Assembly (NCBI GenBank): GCA_020248865.1
Contig: JADCGS010000012.1
Location: forward strand, 1 to 64,000
Reading direction: 5' to 3'
Length of the DNA: 64,000 bases
Origin: Burkholderiales bacterium
GTDB lineage: Bacteria; Pseudomonadota; Gammaproteobacteria; Burkholderiales; Burkholderiaceae_F
Made by a program: the position numbers and the translations under genes. This document shows, piece after piece, positions 43,177 to 51,654 of this stretch (its first letter is position 1; each line of letters starts with the position of its first letter). The notes below the pieces were generated by a model, which was not told where the DNA came from, searched no databases, and was given only the letters and a program-made list of their open reading frames with translations.

Positions 43177-44412
43177 GTGCTCTACCACCTGCACGAATGG
43201 CAGCGGAAGTTCCTGAATCCGCTTTCCGTCTGGGCCAACGCCACGTCCGAGCTGTTCTCGTCGCCGTACAGCCCGCTGTCGTACACCCCGTTCTCGCGCC
43301 GTCTGGCGGCCGGCTACGACCTGCTGCACCGGCTCGGCAAGGAGTACGACAAGCCGGCCTTCGGCCTGGACACCACCACCGTCGGCACGCGCGAGGTGGC
43401 GGTGATCGAGGAAGTGGTCCTGGACAAACCATTCTGCAAGCTGCTGCACTTCAAGCGCATGCTGCCCGCGGGGCTGGCGGCGCACGGCAAGGACCCCCGG
43501 GTGCTGATCGTGGCGCCGCTGTCGGGCCACCACGCGACCCTGCTGCGCGACACCGTGCGCGCCATGCTGCCCGACCACGACGTGTACATCTCCGACTGGG
43601 TCGATGCCCGGCTGGTGCCGCTGTCGCATGGGCCGTTCCACCTCGACGACTACGTTGCCTACGTGACCGAGTTCATCCAGTTGCTCGGGCCCGACGTGCA
43701 CGTGATCTCCGTGTGCCAGCCCACCGTGCCGGTGCTGGCCGCGATCTCGCTGATGGCTACGCACGCCGACCCGTGCCTGCCGCGCAGCATGACCATGATG
43801 GGCGGGCCGATCGACAGCCGGCGCAATCCCACGCAGGTCAACGCGCTGGCCCAGCGCAAGGACTTCGCCTGGTTCGAGAACAACGTGATCTTCAAGGTGC
43901 CCTCGCAGTACCCGGGCTACCTGCGCAGCGTCTACCCGGGCTTCCTGCAGCACGCCGGCTTCGTGGCCATGAATCCCGACCGCCACATGAATTCGCACTG
44001 GGACTACTACCTCGACCTCGTCAAGGGCGACCAGGACGACGTCGATGCGCACCGCCGCTTCTACGACGAGTACAACGCGGTGCTGGACCTGCCGGCGGAT
44101 TACTACCTGGACACCATCCGCATCGTGTTCCAGGAGCACCGTCTGCCCAACGGTACCTGGGTGGTCAAGGGCACCCGGGTGGCGCCGGAGGACATCCGCT
44201 CGGTCGCCCTGTTTACCATCGAAGGCGAACTGGACGACATCTCGGGCAGCGGCCAGACGCAGGCGGCGCACGACCTGTGCGTCAACGTCCCGCCGGCCAA
44301 GCAGAAGCACCTGACGGCCATCGGGGTGGGCCACTATGGAATCTTCTCCGGTCGCCGCTGGCGCGAGATGATCTACCCGCAGATCCGCGAGTTCATCCGC
44401 GCGCACGCGTAG
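43177..44412 (+). CDS. phaZ: Intracellular polyhydroxyalkanoate depolymerase
   Basis: A 411-residue alpha/beta-hydrolase-like enzyme that mobilises intracellular PHB. The catalytic nucleophile is C180 in VISVCQPTVPVL, the cysteine typical of PhaZa1-type intracellular depolymerases. A late histidine is in GVGHYGIFSGRRWREMIYPQIREFI. It has no signal peptide. GTG 43177 is preceded by AGAGGA at 4-5 nt. With the phasin and PHA-system genes it supports PHA storage. The synthase genes phaC, phaA and phaB are not in this window. Confidence 0.95.
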   Translation: MLYHLHEWQRKFLNPLSVWANATSELFSSPYSPLSYTPFSRRLAAGYDLLHRLGKEYDKPAFGLDTTTVGTREVAVIEEVVLDKPFCKLLHFKRMLPAGLAAHGKDPRVLIVAPLSGHHATLLRDTVRAMLPDHDVYISDWVDARLVPLSHGPFHLDDYVAYVTEFIQLLGPDVHVISVCQPTVPVLAAISLMATHADPCLPRSMTMMGGPIDSRRNPTQVNALAQRKDFAWFENNVIFKVPSQYPGYLRSVYPGFLQHAGFVAMNPDRHMNSHWDYYLDLVKGDQDDVDAHRRFYDEYNAVLDLPADYYLDTIRIVFQEHRLPNGTWVVKGTRVAPEDIRSVALFTIEGELDDISGSGQTQAAHDLCVNVPPAKQKHLTAIGVGHYGIFSGRRWREMIYPQIREFIRAHA

Positions 44413-44583
44413 GCGTCCGGATCTGGCTCGACTTCACGCGGCCGACCGCCGCGTGGCAACCCCGATCGCCGTATCGCTCTGCTCGTCACCGGCTTACGCC
44501 CGGGCGTTGCGGGCAGCGCCGGTGCGCCCGGAGCGGCCCGCGATCTGCCCGCGATCTGCGCGCGGCCCGCGATAATCGCCGCC

Positions 44584-45270
44584 GTGACTGCCCCTGCCCC
44601 GCCCCCGGCCGGTTCTCTGGCCGACCGCATCGACGCCCTGCTGCCCCAGACCCAGTGCACCCAGTGCGGGTTTGCCGGCTGCCGCCCCTACGCCGAGGCC
44701 ATCGCGGCCGGCGCGGCCGCGATCAACCAGTGCCCGCCCGGCGGCGCGGCCGGCATCGTGCGGCTGGCCGATTTACTGGGCTGCGACGTGCTGCCGCTGA
44801 ACCCCGCCCACGGCACCGAGAAGGCCCTCACGGTGGCAGTGATCGACGAGTCGTTGTGCATCGGCTGCACCTTGTGCATCCAGGCCTGCCCGGTCGATGC
44901 CATCGTCGGCGCCGCCAAACGGATGCACACCGTGCTGTCGGCCCACTGCACCGGTTGCGACCTGTGCGCGGCCCCCTGCCCGATGGACTGCATCGCGATG
45001 GTGCCGGTGCAGCCGGAGCGCAGCTGGACCCCCGCCGACGCGGATGCCGCGCGCGCGCGCTTCGAGGCGCGCCGGCGGCGCCTGGCGTGCGCCGCCCGCG
45101 AGCGCGACGAGCGGCTGGAGGCCCGGGCGCTCGCCAAGCTCGACGAGATCGAGTCGCGCGACGATCGGGCGCAGCAGGAGATCGAGCGCAAGAAGTCCGC
45201 GGTGCGGGCGGCCATCGAGCGGGCGCGGGCGCGGCGCCAGGCGGCCGCCCAAGGAGGACAACCCCAATGA
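44584..45270 (+). CDS. rnfB: RnfB/RsxB-like electron transport iron-sulfur protein
   Basis: A 228-residue protein. The N-terminal 4Fe-4S domain ([19 protein letters not shown] ... NQCPPGG) is followed by a two-cluster ferredoxin domain ([16 protein letters not shown] and [18 protein letters not shown]). The C-terminal third is a charged, Ala/Arg-rich coiled-coil-like tail. The N-terminal membrane segment of classical RnfB is missing and no other rnf gene is here; this solo form next to nth is common in betaproteobacteria. The start is GTG 44584. Confidence 0.92.
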   Translation: MTAPAPPPAGSLADRIDALLPQTQCTQCGFAGCRPYAEAIAAGAAAINQCPPGGAAGIVRLADLLGCDVLPLNPAHGTEKALTVAVIDESLCIGCTLCIQACPVDAIVGAAKRMHTVLSAHCTGCDLCAAPCPMDCIAMVPVQPERSWTPADADAARARFEARRRRLACAARERDERLEARALAKLDEIESRDDRAQQEIERKKSAVRAAIERARARRQAAAQGGQPQ

Positions 45271-45284
45271 GCTCCGACGCATGA
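45267..45284 (+). other. Five-codon ORF bridging rnfB and nth
   Basis: ATGAGCTCCGACGCATGA (MSSDA) overlaps the rnfB stop codon at its start and the nth start codon at its end. AAGGAGG, the best ribosome binding site in the area, lies 9 nt before its ATG. It may couple translation of nth to rnfB, or be an accident of sequence. Confidence 0.4.
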
Positions 45285-45955
45285 ACCCCGCCAAACGCCG
45301 CGCCATCTTCGAGACCTTGCGCGCCGCCAATCCCGAGCCCACGACCGAGCTCGAGTACCGCACGCCCTTCGAGTTGCTGGTTGCCGTCGTGCTGTCTGCG
45401 CAGGCCACCGACAAGAGCGTGAACCTGGCCACGCGCAAGCTGTTTGCCCACGCCAATACGCCGGCGGCCGTCGCCGCGCTCGGCGAGGATGGGTTGATTC
45501 CATATATCCAGACCATCGGCCTGTTCCGCACCAAGGCCAGGAACGTGGCCCGGCTGTGCCAGCTCCTCGTCGAACGGCACGGCGGCCGGGTGCCGCAGGA
45601 TCGAGAGGCACTCGAGGCGCTGCCCGGCGTCGGCCGCAAGACCGCCAATGTGGTGCTGAACACCGCCTTCGGTGAGCCGACGATTGCCGTCGACACCCAC
45701 ATCTTCCGCGTCTCCAACCGCACCAAGATCGCCCCCGGCAAGGACGTCGACGCGGTGGAGCACAAGCTCATGAAGTTCGTCCCCGAGGAGTTCCGCCAGG
45801 ACGCACACCACTGGCTGATCCTGCACGGACGCTACGTCTGCAAGGCACGCACGCCCGAATGCTGGCGCTGCACGATTGCGCCCTGGTGCGAGTACCGGCC
45901 CAAGACCAGGTCGCCCGGGTCGCGCGCGGCCAAGCGGCAGCAAGCGCTCGTCTGA
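45281..45955 (+). CDS. nth: Endonuclease III (DNA glycosylase/AP lyase)
   Basis: Base-excision repair enzyme removing oxidised pyrimidines, 224 residues. The helix-hairpin-helix LPGVGRKTANVV holds the catalytic lysine K120, and D138 is in VDTHIFRV. The [4Fe-4S] cysteines are C187, C194, C197 and C203. These numbers equal those of E. coli Nth, which supports ATG 45281 as the start. It is linked to rnfB by a five-codon ORF and its stop codon overlaps the next gene (TGATG). Confidence 0.97.
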   Translation: MNPAKRRAIFETLRAANPEPTTELEYRTPFELLVAVVLSAQATDKSVNLATRKLFAHANTPAAVAALGEDGLIPYIQTIGLFRTKARNVARLCQLLVERHGGRVPQDREALEALPGVGRKTANVVLNTAFGEPTIAVDTHIFRVSNRTKIAPGKDVDAVEHKLMKFVPEEFRQDAHHWLILHGRYVCKARTPECWRCTIAPWCEYRPKTRSPGSRAAKRQQALV

Positions 45956-46407
45956 TGTTCAACCCGAGCCGCGACGACGTGCGCCGCTTCTTCTGCGAAG
46001 CCTGGCGCAAGCGCCGGGCGGGCGAGGTCGTCACGCCGCTGGAAGGCCAGGCGCTCAAGTGGGTCGATCGCCACCCCGAGTACCACGCCCTGCTCGGCGA
46101 TCCGGAGGCCGCCATCGGTGCCGACTTTGCCATCGACCGCGGCCAGAGCAACCCCTTCCTGCACCTGTCCATGCACCTGGCGATCGAAGAGCAGCTCGCC
46201 ATCGACCAGCCGCCGGGCATCCGCGCCCTGTTCCAGCAGCTGGCCGCGCAGGCCGACGAGCACGCGGCCCAGCACCAGACCATGGAATGCCTGGGTCGGG
46301 TGCTGTGGGAGACGCAGCGCGGCACCCTGCCCGCCGACGCAGGGAGCATCAACGACGCCTACCTGGGCTGCCTGCAGCGGCAGCTCGGGCTCGCCCGATC
46401 CGCGTGA
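45955..46407 (+). CDS. DUF1841 family protein
   Basis: A 150-residue soluble protein with the DUF1841 pattern: MFNPSRDDVRRFFCEAWRKRR, EYHALLGDPEAAIGADF, NPFLHLSMHLAIEEQLAIDQPPGIR, and HQTMECLGRVLWETQR with a conserved His and Glu. The function is not known. Family members commonly follow nth in betaproteobacteria, as here, with overlapping start and stop codons. Confidence 0.9.
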   Translation: MFNPSRDDVRRFFCEAWRKRRAGEVVTPLEGQALKWVDRHPEYHALLGDPEAAIGADFAIDRGQSNPFLHLSMHLAIEEQLAIDQPPGIRALFQQLAAQADEHAAQHQTMECLGRVLWETQRGTLPADAGSINDAYLGCLQRQLGLARSA

Positions 46408-46464
46408 TCCCCTGCGCGCAGTCCGCACCGCGATGCCCGGCGAACGCCGGGCGGGAGTCGTTCG

Positions 46465-46791
46465 ATGAGCAAGCATCGCCGTGAACCGCGCTCGCTCGGC
46501 CCCTGCCCGATGTGCGGGCGCGAGATGATCGACGACGGTGCCTCGGTCAACGAGCACCATCTGGTGCCCAGAAGCCGCGGCGGCAAGGAAACCACCCACC
46601 TGCACCGCATCTGCCACGCCAAGCTGCACAGCCGCTGGACCGAAAGGGAACTGGCCGAGCGCTACAGCAGCATCGAGGCGATCCTGGTCGACGAGGAGAT
46701 CGCCCGCTTCGTGGCCTGGGTGCGCAAGAAGCACCCGCAGTACTACGACCGTACGCGCCGCTCGGCCAGCAAGGGCCTGCGCCAGGCGTGA
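46465..46791 (+). CDS. Small HNH endonuclease-like protein
   Basis: A 108-residue protein with a zinc pair CPMCG (14-18), the HNH core EHHLVPRSRGGKETTHLHRICHAKLHSRW (about 30-58), and a C-terminal helix pair. It resembles solo HNH proteins found on bacterial chromosomes whose role is unclear. ATG 46465 is 58 bp after the DUF1841 gene. There is no sign of a mobile intron or intein around it. Confidence 0.85.
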   Translation: MSKHRREPRSLGPCPMCGREMIDDGASVNEHHLVPRSRGGKETTHLHRICHAKLHSRWTERELAERYSSIEAILVDEEIARFVAWVRKKHPQYYDRTRRSASKGLRQA

Positions 46792-46824
46792 GGGGAAGGC
46801 AGGCCGCCGCGCTTGCCAGCAAAA

Positions 46825-46844
46825 CGGGGCGCCGCGGCGCCCCG
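46825..46844. terminator. Bidirectional terminator between HNH and cytochrome c genes
   Basis: A perfect 20-bp palindrome (arms CGGGGCGCCG and CGGCGCCCCG) lies between two convergent genes. On the minus strand it is followed by TTTT and on the plus strand preceded by AAAA, the expected form for a terminator serving the cytochrome gene in particular. Confidence 0.72.
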
Positions 46845-46868
46845 ATCTTGCCGCGTGCAGCGTGCCGC

Positions 46869-47216
46869 CTAGCGACGATGCGACAGCGGGCCGTCCAGGG
46901 ACTGCAGGTAGGCCGAGATATTCTGGATGTCACGCCGCGACAGCGGCTTGGCCAGCGCGGCCATGATCGCGTTTCTGCGCTCGCCGGACTGGTACTTGAC
47001 CAGCGCGATGGCGAGGTAGTCGGCGTACTGGCCGGCGAGGATCGGATAGCTCGGGTCGGTGGGCGACTTGGCGTCGGCACCGTGACAGGATGCGCACTGG
47101 GCGGAGTAGATCTTGGCGCCGGCGTCGCGGTCGGCCGCCTGCACGTTGACGGCGGCCAGCGCCAGGCCGATGGCGGCTGTGAACTTCGGCAGGGGCTGCA
47201 GCAGGGATTTGCGCAT
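46869..47216 (-). CDS. Small c-type cytochrome (second of a pair)
   Basis: A 115-residue periplasmic class I cytochrome. A signal peptide (KFTAAIGLALAAVNVQA) ends near residue 30, the haem motif is CASCHG, and the axial methionine is probably in the NAIMAALAKPLSRRDI segment. Start 47216 is chosen because GAGGA precedes it at a suitable distance; two in-frame starts lie up to 12 nt upstream. It is 8 bp after another cytochrome c gene, so they are co-transcribed. Confidence 0.9.
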   Translation of the reverse strand: MRKSLLQPLPKFTAAIGLALAAVNVQAADRDAGAKIYSAQCASCHGADAKSPTDPSYPILAGQYADYLAIALVKYQSGERRNAIMAALAKPLSRRDIQNISAYLQSLDGPLSHRR

Positions 47217-47224
47217 CGTCATCC

Positions 47225-47578
47225 TCACTTGGCCGCCACGGTGGCGCCAGCGCCGCGGGCGGCGTAGTAGGCGGCGACCTCGGCGATCTCCTTGTCGGAC
47301 AGGCCGCCAGCGATTGCGCGCATGGTCGGATGACTGCGCTCACCTTTCTTGTAGGCCTGCAACGCAGCCTCGATGTACTTGGCGCTCTGGCCGGAGATCA
47401 TCGGGACGCGGTAGACGCGCGGGAAGGAGGCCTGGTAGCCGGGGATGCCGTGGCAGCCGGTGCACGTGGAGATGTTGTCCCTGACCGAACGGTCCGGCGC
47501 GGGAGAGGCCGGCTGTGCCAGCGCGGCCAGCGGCAGCGCCAGCAACACTGCAGCCGAGGTGAGCCCAAGACGCTTCAT
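47225..47578 (-). CDS. Small c-type cytochrome (first of a pair)
   Basis: A 117-residue periplasmic cytochrome. The signal peptide is MKRLGLTSAAVLLALPLAALA with cleavage near ALAQP. The haem motif is CTGCHG (about 39-44), and the axial methionine is in HPTMRAIAGGLSDKEIAEVAAYYA. It is a cytochrome c553/c4-like single domain. With the following gene it makes a two-cytochrome unit that may act as a split c4-type electron carrier for a terminal oxidase. Confidence 0.9.
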   Translation of the reverse strand: MKRLGLTSAAVLLALPLAALAQPASPAPDRSVRDNISTCTGCHGIPGYQASFPRVYRVPMISGQSAKYIEAALQAYKKGERSHPTMRAIAGGLSDKEIAEVAAYYAARGAGATVAAK

Positions 47579-47833
47579 CGAGATTCCAGGGGAAGGAGCG
47601 AACTGCGTTGCGCGGCGCCGGCTGCAGCGGGGGCCCTCACTCACCGGGGGCCGAAGTGTGTTCCCGGCATCGCACGATTGAAGCGGATTCTATCTCAGGC
47701 GCGCTCGGCCACCATGCGGGAAAAGCCTTGGCGCCGGCAGGGCGCCTGCGCATCCACGGGCATCCGACAGCGCGCCGCTGCGACCGATCGCCGCCCTTAT
47801 ATACTGGCTTGACGATCTTCCCTGCGGCCCGCC

Positions 47834-48676
47834 ATGCGCTTTGCCGGCTCCGAGTCCTACGTCGCCACCGACGACCTCAAACTCGCTGTCAACGCGGCGC
47901 TGACCCTGCAACGTCCCCTGCTCATCAAGGGCGAGCCGGGCACCGGAAAGACCATGCTGGCCGAGGAGGTCGCGCGGGCGCTGAACCTGCCGCTGCTGGC
48001 CTGGCACGTCAAGAGCACCACCAAAGCCCAGCAGGGGCTGTACGAGTACGACGCGGTCAGCCGGCTGCGCGACTCGCAGTTGGGCGACGAGCGCGTCAGG
48101 GACATCCACAACTACATCGTCCAGGGCGTGCTGTGGCAGGCATTCACCAGCGACTCGCCCACGGTGCTGCTGATCGACGAGATCGACAAGGCCGACATCG
48201 AGTTTCCCAACGACCTGCTGCGCGAACTCGACCGCATGGAGTTCTACGTCTACGAGACGCGCCAAACCATCCGCGCGCGTCACAAGCCGTTGGTGGTCAT
48301 CACCAGCAACAACGAGAAGGAGCTGCCTGACGCCTTCCTGCGCCGCTGCTTCTTCCACTACATCCGCTTTCCGGACAAAGAGACGATGCAGGCCATCGTC
48401 GACGTGCACTTTCCGGGGCTGCGCAAGGAGCTGCTGGCCCACGCGATGGCGGTGTTCTTCCAGGTACGCGAGCTGCCGGGCCTGAAAAAGAAGCCGTCCA
48501 CCTCGGAGCTGCTCGACTGGCTCAAGCTGCTGGTGGCCGAGCAGATCCCGGCGGCAGCCCTGCAGTCCGGGGACGACAAGCTGTTCGTCCCGCCGCTGGC
48601 CGGCGCGCTGCTGAAGAACGAGCAGGACATGCACCTGTTCGAGCGGCTGGTGTTCATGGCGCGGCACAACCGTTAG
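47834..48676 (+). CDS. MoxR-family AAA+ ATPase
   Basis: A 280-residue ATPase. Walker A is GEPGTGKT (33-40), Walker B VLLIDEIDKAD, sensor 1 VVITSNNEKELPDAFLRRCF with the arginine finger region. MoxR ATPases work with VWA-domain proteins in metal insertion or complex assembly, and the VWA partner is encoded 665 bp downstream. It is most similar in layout to CoxD-type proteins. It is divergent from the cytochrome c genes. Confidence 0.93.
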   Translation: MRFAGSESYVATDDLKLAVNAALTLQRPLLIKGEPGTGKTMLAEEVARALNLPLLAWHVKSTTKAQQGLYEYDAVSRLRDSQLGDERVRDIHNYIVQGVLWQAFTSDSPTVLLIDEIDKADIEFPNDLLRELDRMEFYVYETRQTIRARHKPLVVITSNNEKELPDAFLRRCFFHYIRFPDKETMQAIVDVHFPGLRKELLAHAMAVFFQVRELPGLKKKPSTSELLDWLKLLVAEQIPAAALQSGDDKLFVPPLAGALLKNEQDMHLFERLVFMARHNR

Positions 48677-48750
48677 GGCGAACCGCGACCACCCGCTCCA
48701 CGGCACTCCGCCGACCGCCCCGCTCCGCTCCCCCCGCCTGCGACGAACCC

Positions 48751-49347
48751 ATGCGAACGCCCGAGCCCGTCACCCTGTTTGGCCGTCAGGTGCGGCTGGA
48801 GCCGATGCACGCCGACCACGAGCCCGGACTGCAGGAGGCGGCCGCCGACGGCGAACTTTGGCGGTTGCGCGTCACCTCGGTGCCCGAGCCGGAACAGACC
48901 GCCATGTATATCGCCAACGCCCTGATGGGCCAGCAGGACGGCATCATGCTGCCCTTCGTGGTGCGGCTGACTTCGACCGGCAAGCTGATCGGCAGCACCC
49001 GGTATCACGACATCCTGCCGGACGTGGACCGCGTGGAGATCGGCTACACGTGGTACGCACAGAGCCTGCAGCGCACCGCCGTCAACACCGAGTGCAAGCT
49101 GCTGCTCATGACCCACGCCTTCGAGGCGCTGGGCTGCGCGGTGGTGGGTCTGCGCACCGACAACTTCAACTTCGCCAGCCAGCGCGCCATCGAGCGCCTG
49201 GGTGCCCGCAAGGACGGCGTGGTCCGCCACAACGCCCGCCGCCGCGACGGCACCGTGCGCGACACGGTGATGTACAGCATCGTGGCCGGCGAGTGGCCCG
49301 AGGTGAAGGCGCAGCTGCAGTGGCAGCTCGAGCGGCCCCGGTGCTGA
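48751..49347 (+). CDS. GNAT acetyltransferase (RimJ/RimL-like)
   Basis: A 198-residue protein of the Acetyltransf_3 type: VTLFGRQVRLEPMHADHEPGL at the start, RVEIGYTWYAQSLQRTAVNTECKLLLMTHAFEALG in the acetyl-CoA region, and RTDNFNFASQRAIERLGARKDGVVR, a family signature. It usually acts on protein N-termini or small amines. It sits between moxR and the VWA gene and its stop codon overlaps the VWA start (GTGCTGA), so it belongs to the same transcript. Confidence 0.9.
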   Translation: MRTPEPVTLFGRQVRLEPMHADHEPGLQEAAADGELWRLRVTSVPEPEQTAMYIANALMGQQDGIMLPFVVRLTSTGKLIGSTRYHDILPDVDRVEIGYTWYAQSLQRTAVNTECKLLLMTHAFEALGCAVVGLRTDNFNFASQRAIERLGARKDGVVRHNARRRDGTVRDTVMYSIVAGEWPEVKAQLQWQLERPRC

Positions 49348-50513
49348 TCGGCTTCTTTTTCCACCTGCGCGCGGCCCGGCTGCCCGTCAGCATCAAGGAG
49401 CTGCTCACGCTGCTCGAGGCGCTCAAGCAGGACGTGATCGCGCCTTCGCTCGACGAGTTCTACTTCCTGGCGCGCACCACCCTGATCAAGGACGAGACGC
49501 AGTTCGACAAGTTCGACCGCGCCTTTGGCGAGTTCTTCAAGGGGCTGCCACCGACGACCGGTCTGTTCAAGGACATTCCGGACGAGTGGTTCCGCAAGGC
49601 GCTGGAGCGCGAGTTCAGCGCCGCGGAACTGGCCCGGCTGGAGAAGCTCGGCTTCGACCGGCTGATGGAGGAGTTCCGCAAGCGCCTGCAGGAGCAGGAC
49701 GGCGCCCACCACGGCGGCAACAAGTGGATCGGCACGGGCGGCACCTCGCCCTTCGGCGCCGGCGGCCGTCATCCGGAAGGCATTCGCGTCGGCGGGGAGT
49801 CGGCCGGCGGCAAGAGCGCCATCAAGGTGTGGGAGGCGCGCGCCTACCGCGACTACGACGACGAGGTGGAACTGGGCACGCGCAACATCAAGGTCGCCCT
49901 GCGCCGCCTGCGCCGCTTTGCGCGCGAAGGCGCCGAGCTCGAGCTCGACCTGCCCGACACGATCGAAAGCACCGCCCGCAATGCCGGCTGGCTCGACATC
50001 AAGATGGTGCCGCAGCGGCACAACACCGTGAAGGTGCTGATGCTGCTGGACGTCGGCGGCACGATGGACGAGCACATCCAGCGCGTGGAGGAACTGTTCT
50101 CGGCTGCCAAGAGCGAGTTCAAGCACCTGGAGTTCTACTACTTCCACAACTGCCTGTACGAGCGGCTGTGGCGCAACAACCGGCGCCGCCACGCGGAGAA
50201 GTTCGACAGCTGGGACGTGCTGCGCAAGTACAACGCCGACTGGCGGCTGATCTTCGTCGGCGACGCCACCATGAGCCCCTACGAGATCCTGCAGCCGGGC
50301 GGCAGTGTGGAACACAACAACGCCGAGGCCGGCGCCATCTGGCTGCAGCGCTTCGCGCAGCACTTCCCCAGGCACGTCTGGATCAACCCCGAGCCCGAAG
50401 GACTGTGGCAGTACCGCCAGTCGATCGGCGTGATCCAGCAGATCCTCGGCGGGCGCATGTTCCCGCTGACGCTGGATGGGCTGACGCGCGGCATGCGCCA
50501 GTTGACCAAGTGA
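49341..50513 (+). CDS. VWA domain-containing protein (CoxE-like)
   Basis: A 390-residue protein. The start (GTG 49341) gives MLIGFFFHLRAARLPVSIKELLTLLEAL, typical of this family. The middle holds a Gly-rich linker (about 128-155). The VWA-like domain is around residues 230-390 (VKVLMLLDVGGTMDEHIQRVEELFSAA). The MIDAS motif is DVGGTMD in place of the classical DxSxS, so metal binding may be altered. It is the presumed partner of the MoxR ATPase; the target of the pair is unknown. Confidence 0.9.
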   Translation: MLIGFFFHLRAARLPVSIKELLTLLEALKQDVIAPSLDEFYFLARTTLIKDETQFDKFDRAFGEFFKGLPPTTGLFKDIPDEWFRKALEREFSAAELARLEKLGFDRLMEEFRKRLQEQDGAHHGGNKWIGTGGTSPFGAGGRHPEGIRVGGESAGGKSAIKVWEARAYRDYDDEVELGTRNIKVALRRLRRFAREGAELELDLPDTIESTARNAGWLDIKMVPQRHNTVKVLMLLDVGGTMDEHIQRVEELFSAAKSEFKHLEFYYFHNCLYERLWRNNRRRHAEKFDSWDVLRKYNADWRLIFVGDATMSPYEILQPGGSVEHNNAEAGAIWLQRFAQHFPRHVWINPEPEGLWQYRQSIGVIQQILGGRMFPLTLDGLTRGMRQLTK

Positions 50514-51054
50514 CGCGGTCGTCAAAGAGCAAGAGGCGCAGCCTCGCAGCGACTGGGACCGAACGCGTCAGCCCCGCGCAGGGGGGGATCCTCAGCCGCG
50601 CCGGCGGCGACCTCAGCGGCGCGCAGCGCCCCTCATTTCGCCTCTGCCCAACTGCAACGGCCCTTGCCGCGTTGCGGACGACGGACGCCTTTACGCTCCG
50701 TACGGCCTTTGCACCCGCACCGCAGCCGCGCTGCGGCTTACCTCGACTCCGCTCTCACCGGCGGCGGGCACTCGTGATCGAAGCGAGTCCCACCGCCCGG
50801 TCGGGCCGGCGCAGCGCATGCGGCGCGAGCGACGCAGCGTGGGGCGGCTCGCGCAGCGGTGCTCTTGGCGGCGGTCCCGCACCTTGATCGGCTGGCGGGC
50901 CAGGGACGCCGCGCCGAGCGGCGCTTCCTCCACCGAACCGTCGGCCCCGATCGAAACTGCAGGCCCGCAAGGCGGGCGGCCTGCCGGGACGATCGCCGCC
51001 GAGCCCCGCGGAGTCGAGCTGCCCCGCGCTGCGGCGCGGATTCGGAGTGCCCGG
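50514..51054. other. 541-bp gene-free region between the VWA gene and nudF
   Basis: Open frames here are short or Arg/Ala-rich without motifs. The DNA is GC-rich and contains a relative (50995-51039) of the 50-bp repeat at 21966-22118 and the phrase GGGGCGGCTCG that also occurs near 21590. It separates convergent genes. I see no terminator with a T-run. Confidence 0.55.
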
Positions 51055-51645
51055 TCAGCGCGGCGGCAACCGCGCCGGCCACTGTCCTGCCAGGTGAAGC
51101 TGCAGCCAGTGAATGCCAACGATGGTCTTCACATCGGTAATGCGGCCATCGACGATGGCCGCCAGCAGGTCGGGCACGCTGGCGCTGAACACCTCGATCA
51201 CCTCGCCCGCATCGGTGCGCGCGCCTTGCTGGCTCAGGCCGCGCGCCACGAACACCTCGATCTTCTCGTCGCAGTAGCCGATGGCGTTGTGAAAGCCGCC
51301 GAGATAGGCCCAGTCGCTCGCCACGTAGCCGGTTTCCTCGAGCAGCTCGCGCTGCGCGCAGGCGAGCAAGCCCTCGCCCGGATCGATCTTGCCCGCCGGC
51401 AACTCGATGAAGCTGCGCCGTAGCGGGTAGCGGTACTGGCGCTCGATCACCACGGCGCCGTCGTCGAGCAGCGGCACCATCATCACCGCGCCGGGGTGGC
51501 GCAGGTACTCGCGCGTCGCTTCGTGCCCGTCCGGACAGCGCACGCGATCCTGATACACGTGAAGGAAGCTGCCCTGCCAGGCACGCCGCGCGTCGAGTGT
51601 CTGCTCCGCGAGCGGGTCGGGGTCGGGAGCGGACGGCAGGCCCAC
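51055..51645 (-). CDS. nudF: Nudix hydrolase, ADP-ribose pyrophosphatase type
   Basis: A 196-residue Nudix enzyme. The Nudix box is complete: G85-x5-E91-x7-RELLEE (99-104)-T-G106-Y. The upstream strand RQYRYPLRRSFIELPAGKIDPGE is typical of ADP-ribose pyrophosphatases. It starts at GTG 51645, 9 bp after nuoN, so it is likely the last gene of the complex I transcript, giving a link between NADH oxidation and NAD-derived metabolites. Confidence 0.92.
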   Translation of the reverse strand: MGLPSAPDPDPLAEQTLDARRAWQGSFLHVYQDRVRCPDGHEATREYLRHPGAVMMVPLLDDGAVVIERQYRYPLRRSFIELPAGKIDPGEGLLACAQRELLEETGYVASDWAYLGGFHNAIGYCDEKIEVFVARGLSQQGARTDAGEVIEVFSASVPDLLAAIVDGRITDVKTIVGIHWLQLHLAGQWPARLPPR

Positions 51646-51654
51646 GCGACCGCC

